From HTCC2207 sp002685195 (GTDB lineage Bacteria; Pseudomonadota; Gammaproteobacteria; Pseudomonadales; Porticoccaceae), in NCBI GenBank assembly GCA_051201675.1, contig CP179212.1, positions 2,170,001 through 2,234,000 of the forward strand: DNA of 64,000 nt, read 5' to 3'. The position numbers and the translations under genes are program-made. Shown in pieces: positions 36,184-45,471 of the stretch; the first letter of the stretch is position 1; the number at the start of each line of letters is the position of its first letter. Under the pieces are notes generated by a model, which had not been told where the DNA came from, did no database searches, and was given only the letters and a program-made list of their open reading frames with translations.

Positions 36184-37208
36184 CCAATATAAGTAATCGT
36201 AAGGATGACCATATTGAGTTAGCTTTGAGTCCCGACCACCAATATAGTGCCCTGTCTCGATTTGATGAGGTTTGTTTTGAGCACAATCCATTACCTGAGT
36301 TATCTCTTGAAGATATAAGTCTGAATACTCATTTTCTAGGAAAGAACCTTTCGGCTCCAATCATCATTGGCGCAATGACCGGAGGATGTGACAACGGCGA
36401 GATAATAAACCAGCATTTAGCTGAAGCAGCAGAGCACTGCAATATACCCATGGCTCTTGGTTCGCAAAGAGCGTCAATTGAATTGGGACTTAAGCAGAAT
36501 GTGCGATGTTGGGCGCCCAACGCAGTGATCCTAGGAAATATTGGTGCAACACAACTTCAGCAAGCTGGTTCTGACCTCGCAATGAGGGCTGTGGAAAGTG
36601 TAGAGGCTAACGCTTTAATGATTCATTTGAATCCACTTCAAGAATTAATTCAGCCCAATGGCGATCGTAATTGGAGTTTTGTGCTCAAGGCCATTGAGCA
36701 GTGCTGTAAGGACCTACCTGTCCCATTAATCATTAAAGAAGTTGGCTCAGGTATTGGGCCAACCGCCGCTCAAACGCTACTTGACGCAGGTGTTACCTGG
36801 ATTGAGGTAGCAGGCCAAGGTGGGACAAGTTGGGCGAGTATAGAGATGGCCCGAAATTACTCCCTTTTTGAGCAACAAGTAGCACAACCTTTTCTCGACT
36901 GGGGAATGGATACAGTGTCTCTGCTGCCAACACTTCGAAAAATGAACCCTAAGCTTAATCTTATTGGCTCCGGCGGAGTTAGGCATGGTCTAGATATTGC
37001 CCGTTGTATTAGGTTAGGAGCAAATATCAGTGCCCTTGCACAACCCTTTTTAGAACCAGCTCTGGAATCAACAGACGCTGTCATCGAAAAAATAGCGATT
37101 CTATCTGAGCAGTTGCGTTGGGCCATGTTTTTGACTGGCAGTAAGACTTTAAAAAGTTTATCAAAAGCACCTCTGACAAAAGCTCTCTCTGTCACGAGTT
37201 CTGAATAA
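36180..37208 (+). CDS. fni: Isopentenyl-diphosphate isomerase type 2
   Basis: FMN- and NADPH-dependent enzyme that interconverts IPP and DMAPP, feeding CrtE. The 342 residues show NRKDDHIELAL at the N-terminus, IIIGAMTGGCDNGEIIN, GSQRASIE, VEVAGQGGTSW and LIGSGGVRHGLDIARCI, the FMN-phosphate site. It overlaps blh by four bases and is the last gene of the crtEBY-blh unit. It is unrelated in sequence to the zinc-type Idi of E. coli. Confidence 0.95.
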   Translation: MTNISNRKDDHIELALSPDHQYSALSRFDEVCFEHNPLPELSLEDISLNTHFLGKNLSAPIIIGAMTGGCDNGEIINQHLAEAAEHCNIPMALGSQRASIELGLKQNVRCWAPNAVILGNIGATQLQQAGSDLAMRAVESVEANALMIHLNPLQELIQPNGDRNWSFVLKAIEQCCKDLPVPLIIKEVGSGIGPTAAQTLLDAGVTWIEVAGQGGTSWASIEMARNYSLFEQQVAQPFLDWGMDTVSLLPTLRKMNPKLNLIGSGGVRHGLDIARCIRLGANISALAQPFLEPALESTDAVIEKIAILSEQLRWAMFLTGSKTLKSLSKAPLTKALSVTSSE

Positions 37209-37362
37209 TGAAATAGTAGGTTATGCCCAAGAGATAGAAACGAGAGTCCGATATTTAGAATATATCAAGACGATTAAATAAAACTACTAGACCAGGCGAT
37301 AATCTTAGGAATACACTGACGTCAGGTTCATAAGTACCGAAAGACTACAAAAGGAGAAAAAA

Positions 37363-37866
37363 ATGATTGGTGTAAACGAAATGTTCCCTTCTTTCGAAAA
37401 GAACGGAGTGGATGGAGATGAATTAGTAACAAAGAGCAGCTCCGATTACACAGGATGGAGAGTTTTCTATTTTTACCCTAAAGATTTCACTTTTATCTGT
37501 CCAACAGAAATTGTTGCAATGGATAAGTTACTGGAAGAGGCTTCAGTAGCAGGGTTCAGCGGAGATAATGAATTCTGTAAGAAAGCTTGGAAAGAATCCG
37601 ACGACGCACTGGGTAAAATCAAACATACTCTGCTAGCGGACTGCGGTCTCACCCTCTCTCATGAGTTGGGCATTGTTGATTTAGATGCACAGGCATCCCT
37701 GAGAGCTACTTACATAGTAGACCCGGACGGCAAGATTCAGCATGTTTCAGTTAATGCTTTAGACACAGGTAGAAATGCAGATGAGATCTTGAGAACTTTA
37801 CAAGGTCTAAAAGCTGGCGGTTTAACGGGTTGTGCTTGGAATCCAGGTGATAACTTCGTAGCTTAA
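37363..37866 (+). CDS. Peroxiredoxin (AhpC/2-Cys type)
   Basis: Thiol peroxidase of 167 residues. The peroxidatic cysteine is C46 in FYPKDFTFICPTEI; a likely resolving cysteine is C157 in GGLTGCAWNPGDNF. The chain is shorter than canonical AhpC (~187). A strong AAGGAG site precedes the ATG and a clear terminator follows, so it is its own unit, placed between the retinal operon and the crtI unit. Protection against light-generated peroxides is a reasonable but unproven role. Confidence 0.9.
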   Translation: MIGVNEMFPSFEKNGVDGDELVTKSSSDYTGWRVFYFYPKDFTFICPTEIVAMDKLLEEASVAGFSGDNEFCKKAWKESDDALGKIKHTLLADCGLTLSHELGIVDLDAQASLRATYIVDPDGKIQHVSVNALDTGRNADEILRTLQGLKAGGLTGCAWNPGDNFVA

Positions 37867-37906
37867 GAAAATCGCAGCCAGCAAATATGCTGTGATTACT
37901 AAAATC

Positions 37907-37943
37907 AAGGGCTTGGTTACGACAGTTACCAAGTCCTTTTTTT
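37907..37943 (+). terminator. Terminator after peroxiredoxin
   Basis: Stem AAGGGCTTGGT (37907-37917) with ACCAAGTCCTT (37928-37938), one G-T wobble, followed by a run of seven T residues. Confidence 0.85.
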
Positions 37944-38203
37944 ATGGATAGATCCAAAGGTATTTGAGCGCCATTGGCCAGTACAGCATCAAGTAGTGAC
38001 CTCCTGTGGACATTTTTAGTTATAAAAATATCTGTAGAGTGAGGCGGTTATAACATCTAAAATTGCCTAATAGGCTAAGAAGAAATTAGTAAATCTTTCT
38101 GCAAAATCCTAATACTAAAATGGTATTTAAAGCAGTTTAGGTCGACATTAGAACTAGTTTTCGCTAATGTTTAACGTTTCGCATAGTCACTCGGAGAGCC
38201 CCT
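37944..38203. other. Intergenic region before the hydrolase-crtI unit
   Basis: Together with the terminator, a 337-base gap between the peroxiredoxin and the next gene. No ORF with coding character, no repeat and no convincing promoter boxes were recognised. It must contain the promoter of the downstream unit. Confidence 0.5.
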
Positions 38204-39304
38204 TTGGCCAATATTATTACCAATGTCATTGCCGGCGTTGGACAAATCACCCTTGACCGGCCAGCAGCCCTCAACGCCTTAAATCTAGATATGGTTCGCG
38301 CTATGAATGAGGTTTTAACTAAATGGCGGGATGATCCCGCTGTTGAGGCAGTTGCAATTCGAGGCTCCAATAAAGACGGTCCTTTTGGTGCTTTTTGTGC
38401 CGGTGGTGATATTCGCTTTTTCCACACCGCCGGTATTGCCAACGACCCGGATCTAGAGGCATTTTTTACCGAAGAATATCGTCTCAATCACTTGATCTTC
38501 AATTATCCAAAGCCCTACATTGCCTTCATGGATGGCGTTGTAATGGGCGGTGGGATGGGCATTTCCCAAGGAGCTTCACTGCGTATTATTACCGAGCGCT
38601 CTAAAATTGCTATGCCAGAAACTAACATTGGGTTATTCCCGGATGTGGGTGGTGGCTATTTTTTACCGAAATGCCCCGGATACAGTGGTGAATACTTGGG
38701 GCTGACCGGAAAAGTGTTGGTCGGCACTCAGGCACTGGCAGCTGATTTAGCAGACCGAGCTATCAATAGCGATAATCTAGAAGACTACTGGGACAGCCTC
38801 ACCAACAACGAAATGATGACAGTCGATCAGCGCATTAGTCGACTACACAGCGTGATCGACAGTGCTAAGCTAGAAGAAGATGATAGCTGGTTAAGCCCAG
38901 AAATAGACGGGACTTTTAACTTCGACTCCCCCGCCAAAATCATGCAAGCCCTAGAGAATAGTGGGTCCTCCTGGGCAATGGAAACTCTTGAGGTACTGCA
39001 AAAGCGTTCGCCGCTGATGCTGCATGTGTCACTGCGACAAATTCGACTAGGCCGCCATATGTCTCTTGCCGATGAGCTGAGACTTGAGCGCACGTTGGTA
39101 CAACATTGTTTTTATACCCACCATCTTAAGCGCACCGGAGCACAGACGGAAACCGTTGAGGGAATTCGAGCCTTGGTTATAGATAAAGATCATAATCCGG
39201 CATGGAACCCAACACGTATTCAGGATGTTACTTCCGAAATGGCGGATCCGTTTTTTGTTAGTCCTTGGGCGGAAACCGATCATCCTTTGGCTGACCTTAA
39301 TTAG
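38204..39304 (+). CDS. Enoyl-CoA hydratase/isomerase family protein, 3-hydroxyisobutyryl-CoA hydrolase type
   Basis: Crotonase-fold enzyme of 366 residues, the length of HIBCH-type hydrolases (valine breakdown) rather than of 260-residue hydratases. Motifs: FCAGGDIRFFHTAG (oxyanion half), MDGVVMGGGMGIS, and MPETNIGLFPDVGGGYFLPKCPG, the HIBCH wording. The TTG start has CGGAGAG about eight bases upstream. It lies 40 bases before crtI on the same strand and is probably co-transcribed. No other valine-degradation gene is nearby, so its substrate remains open. Confidence 0.85.
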   Translation: MANIITNVIAGVGQITLDRPAALNALNLDMVRAMNEVLTKWRDDPAVEAVAIRGSNKDGPFGAFCAGGDIRFFHTAGIANDPDLEAFFTEEYRLNHLIFNYPKPYIAFMDGVVMGGGMGISQGASLRIITERSKIAMPETNIGLFPDVGGGYFLPKCPGYSGEYLGLTGKVLVGTQALAADLADRAINSDNLEDYWDSLTNNEMMTVDQRISRLHSVIDSAKLEEDDSWLSPEIDGTFNFDSPAKIMQALENSGSSWAMETLEVLQKRSPLMLHVSLRQIRLGRHMSLADELRLERTLVQHCFYTHHLKRTGAQTETVEGIRALVIDKDHNPAWNPTRIQDVTSEMADPFFVSPWAETDHPLADLN

Positions 39305-39344
39305 GACTGTTAATGGCAACGCCCTGCTTAAAAGAGATTCTTAA

Positions 39345-40952
39345 GTGAAACATAAACGGAATCGCGCTGTTATCATTGGTGCAGGCTTTGGTGGTCTATC
39401 CCTCGGGCTGCGTCTGCAAAGTTTAGGATTTGATACGATAATCCTTGAAAAACTCGATGGCCCGGGTGGTCGCGCGTATGTTAAGAACATCAAAGGCTTT
39501 ACTTTTGACATGGGCCCGACGGTTATCACCGTCCCCCACTTTATTGAAGAGTTGTTCGCTCTCGAGCGGGATGTTGATAATTTAGATCAACCTGACTTCC
39601 CCGACTCTGTTTCGACGGGCAAGCAAGAGCTTGGCGCCGCAACCGCTAACTACGCCACAATTGTTCCTATTAAACCGTTCTATCGTATTTATTTTGATGA
39701 CAAAAGTTACTTCGATTACGACGGCGACCCAGCTCGCACTCGTGAGCAGATACAGCAAATTGCCCCAGAAGACCTTGATGGTTATGAGCGTTTCCATCAA
39801 GATGCAGAGGCGATTTTTAAGCGTGGTTTTTTAGATCTCGGCTATACCTTCTTCAATGATGTGTCGACAATGCTAAAAGTGTTGCCAGATTTACTGAAGT
39901 TGGATGCAGTGCGCAGTCTCTTTTCATTTACCAGCCGCTACTTTAGTAGTGACAAACTTCGGCAAGTGTTCAGCTTTGAGACTCTGCTGATAGGCGGTAA
40001 TCCCCTAGCTGTACCAGCAATTTATGCAATGATTCACTTCGTTGAGAAAACTTGGGGCGTACACTATGTCATGGGTGGCACCGGCGCATTAGTCCGAGGC
40101 ATGGTCCAAAAGTTTGAGGAAATAGGTGGTGAAATACGCTACCAGTCAGAGATCGCCAGTATCGACGTAGCTGACCGTAAAGTTTGGTTCAAAAAACCCC
40201 AAATAAAGGGGGTAACGCTTGTTGATGGCGAAGAAGTAAAAGCAGATATCGTTATTAGTAACGCGGATTATGCTCATACCTACATGAATCTAATTGATGC
40301 CAAACACCGACGCTGGAACCCGAATTGGCGCGTACGCAATATGCATTACTCGATGTCATTATTAGTGGTTTATTTTGGATTCAAAGACAGCGGCAAACTC
40401 GATCTTAGGCACCACAATATTATACTCGGGCCTCGCTATGAAGAGCTGCTAACAGATATTTTTAAACGCAAAGTACTGGCTAGTGACTTTAGCCAGTACC
40501 TTCATATTCCCACCATCACTGACCCAGCCTTGGCCCCCTCGGGCCATCATGCTGCCTACACCTTAATACCGGTGCCCCATAATGGCAGCGGTATCGATTG
40601 GTCAGTTGAGGGACCTAAATTGACTGACACGGTGCTCCGATTTCTTGATGACGAAGGGTATATTCCCAATCTAATGGATAACTTAGTGCACAGTGAGTTT
40701 GTTACACCAGACTATTTCGAAACTACCTTAAATAGTCATCTTGGGAATAGCTTTGGCGTAGAACCTCGACTGACACAGTCTGCGTTCTTTAGGCCACATA
40801 ATCGGTCTGAAGATATTGATGGGTTATACCTGGTCGGCGCAAGCTCTCAACCCGGTGCTGGCACACCCAGCGTAATGATGTCTGCGAAAATGACTGCGCG
40901 AGCTATTGCTGAGGACTTTTCTGATAGTATCGCTCGTAAGCGAGATAGTTAA
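39345..40952 (+). CDS. crtI: Phytoene desaturase CrtI
   Basis: FAD-dependent desaturase turning phytoene into lycopene, the step missing between CrtB and CrtY in the main operon. The 535 residues, from a GTG start, have AVIIGAGFGGLSLGLRLQS and EKLDGPGGRAYV at the N-terminus, YVMGGTGALVRGM in the middle, and LYLVGASSQPGAGTPSVMM near the end, the CrtI C-terminal signature. It is placed 2.1 kb beyond idi, after a peroxiredoxin and a crotonase-type gene. Other CrtI-family desaturases or oxidases cannot be excluded by motif alone, but pathway logic favours phytoene desaturase. Confidence 0.9.
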   Translation: MKHKRNRAVIIGAGFGGLSLGLRLQSLGFDTIILEKLDGPGGRAYVKNIKGFTFDMGPTVITVPHFIEELFALERDVDNLDQPDFPDSVSTGKQELGAATANYATIVPIKPFYRIYFDDKSYFDYDGDPARTREQIQQIAPEDLDGYERFHQDAEAIFKRGFLDLGYTFFNDVSTMLKVLPDLLKLDAVRSLFSFTSRYFSSDKLRQVFSFETLLIGGNPLAVPAIYAMIHFVEKTWGVHYVMGGTGALVRGMVQKFEEIGGEIRYQSEIASIDVADRKVWFKKPQIKGVTLVDGEEVKADIVISNADYAHTYMNLIDAKHRRWNPNWRVRNMHYSMSLLVVYFGFKDSGKLDLRHHNIILGPRYEELLTDIFKRKVLASDFSQYLHIPTITDPALAPSGHHAAYTLIPVPHNGSGIDWSVEGPKLTDTVLRFLDDEGYIPNLMDNLVHSEFVTPDYFETTLNSHLGNSFGVEPRLTQSAFFRPHNRSEDIDGLYLVGASSQPGAGTPSVMMSAKMTARAIAEDFSDSIARKRDS

Positions 40953-40955
40953 CCT

Positions 40956-41150
40956 ATGTCTTTTGAGTTACTCGAAGAATTAATCACCTGCCCTTTTTGC
41001 TGGGAGGCAATTACCATCTTGGTAGACCCCTCAGAGTCTCAAACGTACACCGAAGATTGTTTTGTCTGTTGTCGCCCTATACTTATTGACACTGAAATTA
41101 ATGGTGACAATGTGCAAGTCAGAGTAACTCAAGAAGACTTGGGCTTTTAA
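40956..41150 (+). CDS. Small CPXCG-type cysteine-rich protein
   Basis: A 64-residue protein with two cysteine pairs, CPFCWE (residues 12-17) and EDCFVCCRPI, likely a zinc ribbon of the CPXCG family. The usual CPYCG(E/Q) motif reads CPFCWE here, with tryptophan for glycine. It starts three bases after the crtI stop, so it shares its transcript. Function unknown; such proteins occur singly in many gammaproteobacteria. Confidence 0.75.
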   Translation: MSFELLEELITCPFCWEAITILVDPSESQTYTEDCFVCCRPILIDTEINGDNVQVRVTQEDLGF

Positions 41151-41237
41151 ATCACAGATCAACCTTCACTTTCTATTTTTGTCAAAATCCGTTTGAATGG
41201 GAGTATTGAATAATTATAGATTGTTGAGGGTTTTGTC

Positions 41238-42989
41238 ATGAAGTATCTACTTACGGTTTTCATACTGTTACTTGCGGGTTGTAACAGCTCGGAACAACCA
41301 GAGACAACTGCCAGCGATGACCTGCAGCACATCCTGTATTCTGGTGGCGACATTATTACTATGAGTGATGATTCTCATCTTGAGTATGCAGAAGCAGTAG
41401 TAACTAACAACGACATTATTCTGTTTGTAGGCTCAAAAACTGAGGCCGACGCCAAGTACCCAAATACCAAGCATCATAGTCTCAATGGTAACACAATGAT
41501 GCCTGGATTCATTGAGCCTCATGTGCATCCCTCTTTAGCCGCCACCATATTGCCCAATGAAATTATTTCCCCTTACGATTGGGTCTTGCCCAATGAGACC
41601 AAGAAAGGAGTCGTTGGGCATGAAGCCTACATGCAACGTTTAGCCCAAGCGGTAGAGCAAAAAGCCTCGATAGATGAAATATTTTTCGTTTGGGGTTACC
41701 ACCAACTTTGGCATGGCGAGCTTTCTCGAACTCTATTAAATGGCCTTTCAGATGATCAGCCCACTGCAGTTATACATCGCTCATTCCACGAGGTTTATCT
41801 CAATGATGCGGCTATAAACGTCCTAGGTATTACTGAGGGTGAGTTCAGAGGAAATCATCAAGTTGACTGGGACAAGGGCCATTTTTATGAAGGCGGATGG
41901 ATGGCTTTGGCGCCAAAAATGGCTCCTCTACTAATCGACGGATCTCGATATCTGCGTGGGCTGGATATGATGACTCAAATGATTCGTAAAAATGGTATCA
42001 CAACAATAGCCGAGCCTGGCTTTCCAAACATCAATTTCAAAGCAGAGTATGGGTTACTCAGTAAAGAGATGGCGTCAAATCCTCCTTATGATGTGTATTT
42101 GATTCCAAATGGTTCTTTTTTAGCAGCAGTGCATGGAGGCAACCAAGAGGCCCTGTCCTTTATCAAAACCCTGAGCAACTACAACACTAAAAATATTACC
42201 TTTTTAAATGGCCAAATTAAGTTGTTTTCAGATGGGGCGATTTACTCCCAAGCGATGCAGATGAAAGAAGGTTATACCGATGGTCATCAGGGAGAATGGA
42301 TGACTCCCTTAAGTATATTGGAGCAGCAAATCACGCAATATTGGAATGAAAATTTCAAAGTCCATATCCATGCCAATGGCGATAAAGGAATCCAACAAGT
42401 ACTAGATTTTGTCTCAGTCAATCAAAAAGACAATCCTCGCAAAGATCATCGCTTAACGTTGCATCACATGGGCTACTTTGCAGATGAGATGGCAGACCAA
42501 ATTGCAAAGATGGGCGTAGAAGCATCTGTAAATCCCTACTACCTGTGGGCTCTAGCAGATAAATATGCCACTAATGGGCTGGGCAAAGCGCGAGCTGAGA
42601 ATCTGGTAGCTTTAAATTCATTAGCCAAGAGAAATGTTACTACGTCCTATCACTCTGACTTTGCCATGGCACCTATGGAGCCTCTAACGTTAGCCTGGAC
42701 TGCAATTAATCGAGTAACCTCTGGCAATAGAAAAGTATCTCAGGATCAGCGTGTAGATATTTATACCGCTATGAAAGCTATTACCATTTCAGCGGCTAAA
42801 ACTTTGAATTTGGAACATAAAATTGGATCTATTAAAGCAGGCAAAACCGCTAATTTTACAATATTGAAGCAAAATCCCTTTAAAGTTGAGCCGATTACTA
42901 TTAAAAATATTGATGTGTTAGGTACTGTTCATAAAGGTATCTTTTATACTAATAAATCAGCAAATTTAAAACCTGTTCCCCTCAGCTAA
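41238..42989 (+). CDS. Lipoprotein amidohydrolase, YtcJ-like (Amidohydro_3)
   Basis: Metal-dependent hydrolase exported as a lipoprotein: the signal ends LLLAGC with lipidated C15. The 583 residues carry the metal site FIEPHVHPS, a later HIHANGD and HSDFAMAP, and the closing KIGSIKAGKTANFTIL strand typical of this family. Substrate unknown; YtcJ relatives act on amides or on nothing yet defined. GAGGG seven bases upstream sets the start. It stands alone between the crtI unit and the fasciclin gene. Confidence 0.85.
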   Translation: MKYLLTVFILLLAGCNSSEQPETTASDDLQHILYSGGDIITMSDDSHLEYAEAVVTNNDIILFVGSKTEADAKYPNTKHHSLNGNTMMPGFIEPHVHPSLAATILPNEIISPYDWVLPNETKKGVVGHEAYMQRLAQAVEQKASIDEIFFVWGYHQLWHGELSRTLLNGLSDDQPTAVIHRSFHEVYLNDAAINVLGITEGEFRGNHQVDWDKGHFYEGGWMALAPKMAPLLIDGSRYLRGLDMMTQMIRKNGITTIAEPGFPNINFKAEYGLLSKEMASNPPYDVYLIPNGSFLAAVHGGNQEALSFIKTLSNYNTKNITFLNGQIKLFSDGAIYSQAMQMKEGYTDGHQGEWMTPLSILEQQITQYWNENFKVHIHANGDKGIQQVLDFVSVNQKDNPRKDHRLTLHHMGYFADEMADQIAKMGVEASVNPYYLWALADKYATNGLGKARAENLVALNSLAKRNVTTSYHSDFAMAPMEPLTLAWTAINRVTSGNRKVSQDQRVDIYTAMKAITISAAKTLNLEHKIGSIKAGKTANFTILKQNPFKVEPITIKNIDVLGTVHKGIFYTNKSANLKPVPLS

Positions 42990-43229
42990 CGCCCCTAAAT
43001 ACAAAGGTCTCTTCGTCTTTTTAGCAGTATTGCTAAATCTATTAGTCCATTATTAACCTGGCAATATTAGCCAAATTATTATGGACTGATGAGTCATTTT
43101 TTGTAGAAAAACACATCTCATGTCAACCAATTCTAAAATCTGACCGTAACTATTCATTCACAATAATTGGGATGTAGACATTGAGGTGTTCTTTCCCTAA
43201 CTAAAATTTTGTCAGAAAGGATAAAGACT

Positions 43230-45416
43230 ATGAATTTAAATAAAGCTATTAGTTTTCTCTTTGTAGCGGTAATTTCTTTACAAGGGTGTGGTGGAAGTAG
43301 CTCAGGGTATCACGAACCCACCCCCGAGCCAGAACCCGAACCGATGAGCATTGTAGATGTTGCTGTGGCCAACGGAAGCTTCACTACGCTTGTAGCTGCC
43401 TTGGAAGCAACTGGACTAGATGTGACGCTAAGCGACATGGATAGCTCATTCACAGTATTTGCCCCAACTGATGATGCCTTCGCTCTCCTCGGCGACGAGA
43501 CCATAGCTGAATTGCTTGACGACACAGACACCCTCACCGATATCCTCACTTATCACGTTATTGGCGCAGAAATCGATTCTTCCGCCGCAATCTCCAGCGC
43601 CGGATCAACTGTGGAAATGGTGAATGGTGATTCGACCGGACTTTCGCTAGATGGCGACAATCTCCTCGTTAATACTGTAACGGTGACTACCGTCGATGTT
43701 GAGGCTGACAACGGAGTGATTCATGTTATAGACGCGGTACTGATTCCGCCTGCAGACAAAGGAACGCCCACAATGAATATCGTGGACACGGCAGTTTCTG
43801 CTGGAGACTTTGGGACGCTAGTGACCGCACTTCAGGCAGCTGGACTTGACGCAACGCTCGCAGACGAAACACAGTCGTTTACTGTTTTCGCTCCAACTGA
43901 TGCAGCATTTGCAATGATAGATCCAGACACACTTGACCTTCTTCTAGCCGACACTGAAGCTCTCTCTGACATTTTGCTGCAGCATGTTGTTAGCGGTGAG
44001 GTTAGCTCTGTTACTGCCTACACGTTGAACGGATTGTCAGCTACAACAGCGTCGGGAGCGGAGATTCCCGTGGCGATTAACTCGGAACTTGACACTCTGA
44101 CATTTGGTGGAGCGACTGTTACTACAACAGACATCTACACCACCAACGGGGTGATTCACGTAATTGACATGGTTGTTGTTGCGGATGTAGAGCTCCCTAG
44201 TCCTCCGGAATCAATCGTTGATGTCGCTGTTGCCAACGGCAGTTTTACTACCTTAGTTGCCGCTCTCCAGGCCACAGGATTGGATACAGTGCTTGATGAC
44301 CCCGACGCTACATTCACTGTGTTTGCCCCTACTGATGCAGCCTTCGGTTTACTGGGTCAGGGTGCAGTTAGTGCTCTTCTAGATGATCCTGATACCTTGA
44401 AGAATATTCTTTTGTATCACGTCATTCAAGGAAGCGAAGTTCTGCAAGACGGCGCTTTAACGGTCGCCCAGTCAGAAGCAAATAAGGTTGAGATGGCCAA
44501 CGGAGCTGAAACTGCGCTTTCTCTGGCAAACAATACATTATTTGTGAACAAATCAGCTGTTGCGCTCGCTGACGTTATGGCGGATAACGGTGTTATCCAT
44601 GTGGTAGATCAAGTCATTACTGTCCCAACGGCGAAAGGTGAGCCAACACAGACGATTGTTGATATCGCTGCGTCCAACGACGACTTCACAACCCTTGTAA
44701 CTGCTCTAACAGCGGCAGACTTAGTCACCACACTCAGCGACACCTCGGCTACCTTTACGGTGTTTGCTCCAACCAATGCAGCATTTGACAAAATTGAAGA
44801 CGCTGCTTTAGATGGGATTCTTGCTGATACTGACGCCTTGACAGCTATCTTGCTCAAGCACGTGGTAAATAATTCGGAAATAGATTCGGTGTCTGCGTTT
44901 GCAGCGAACGGCGCGGATGTACCCTCCATCGGCGGTGACAGTCTCAGTGTCAGCCTGCAGAACTTTTCTCAAACTGTGGATGGCGCCTCAGATGAAGTGG
45001 CTTACGATAGTGCCTCCGAGTTGCTAGTGGGTGGAACTAACTCCTCGCGACCAGGACTTACTCTGTATGTGTTTGACAGCGACCTAGGAACTTCTGGAAG
45101 CACTTGTAATGATGAGTGCGCAACTACTTGGCCTCCAGTCGTCGTAGACGATGCGGAAGTTGACAACATTCCAGGTCTAAGCCTAATTACGCGAGATGAC
45201 GGCTCTTCACAGGCAGCCTTTAAGGGACGACCATTGTATTTTTATGCTAACGATACAGCAGCTGGCGATACAAACGGTCAAGCAGTTAATGGTGCTTGGT
45301 GGCAAGTTGACCAAGAGCAAGTAGAACTGCAAGTCCAAGGATCGGGAGTAACTACCTTTGATCTCTACGGAACCAACGGTGTCATTCACGTTATTGACAC
45401 GGTTATCACCAACTAA
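43230..45416 (+). CDS. Four-FAS1 (fasciclin) lipoprotein with nested PF03640-type repeat
   Basis: Surface or periplasmic lipoprotein of 728 residues; ATG 43230 (AGAAAGGA upstream) gives a signal ending SLQGC with C20 lipidated. A PEPEPEP spacer (31-38) follows. FAS1 domains lie at ~39-172, 183-316 and 327-464, each with TVFAPTDAAF and NGVIHVID-type motifs. The fourth starts at ~475 (TVFAPTNAAF) but is interrupted at ~585-700 by a 'secreted repeat' domain (LTLYVFDSD, STCNDECATTWPP, FKGRPLYFYANDTAAGD). It then finishes at 708-728 with TNGVIHVIDTVI. FAS1 domains usually mediate adhesion. Confidence 0.9.
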   Translation: MNLNKAISFLFVAVISLQGCGGSSSGYHEPTPEPEPEPMSIVDVAVANGSFTTLVAALEATGLDVTLSDMDSSFTVFAPTDDAFALLGDETIAELLDDTDTLTDILTYHVIGAEIDSSAAISSAGSTVEMVNGDSTGLSLDGDNLLVNTVTVTTVDVEADNGVIHVIDAVLIPPADKGTPTMNIVDTAVSAGDFGTLVTALQAAGLDATLADETQSFTVFAPTDAAFAMIDPDTLDLLLADTEALSDILLQHVVSGEVSSVTAYTLNGLSATTASGAEIPVAINSELDTLTFGGATVTTTDIYTTNGVIHVIDMVVVADVELPSPPESIVDVAVANGSFTTLVAALQATGLDTVLDDPDATFTVFAPTDAAFGLLGQGAVSALLDDPDTLKNILLYHVIQGSEVLQDGALTVAQSEANKVEMANGAETALSLANNTLFVNKSAVALADVMADNGVIHVVDQVITVPTAKGEPTQTIVDIAASNDDFTTLVTALTAADLVTTLSDTSATFTVFAPTNAAFDKIEDAALDGILADTDALTAILLKHVVNNSEIDSVSAFAANGADVPSIGGDSLSVSLQNFSQTVDGASDEVAYDSASELLVGGTNSSRPGLTLYVFDSDLGTSGSTCNDECATTWPPVVVDDAEVDNIPGLSLITRDDGSSQAAFKGRPLYFYANDTAAGDTNGQAVNGAWWQVDQEQVELQVQGSGVTTFDLYGTNGVIHVIDTVITN

Positions 45417-45441
45417 GCATGGACCAAGATGTAAAAGCGCT

Positions 45442-45471
45442 AAGCCCCTGTATCTGCAGGGGCTTTTTTTA
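45442..45471 (+). terminator. Terminator after fasciclin lipoprotein
   Basis: Perfect nine-base stem AAGCCCCTG (45442-45450), loop TATCTG, CAGGGGCTT (45457-45465), then seven T residues. The last bases touch the stop of the convergent glycosidase gene. Confidence 0.88.
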
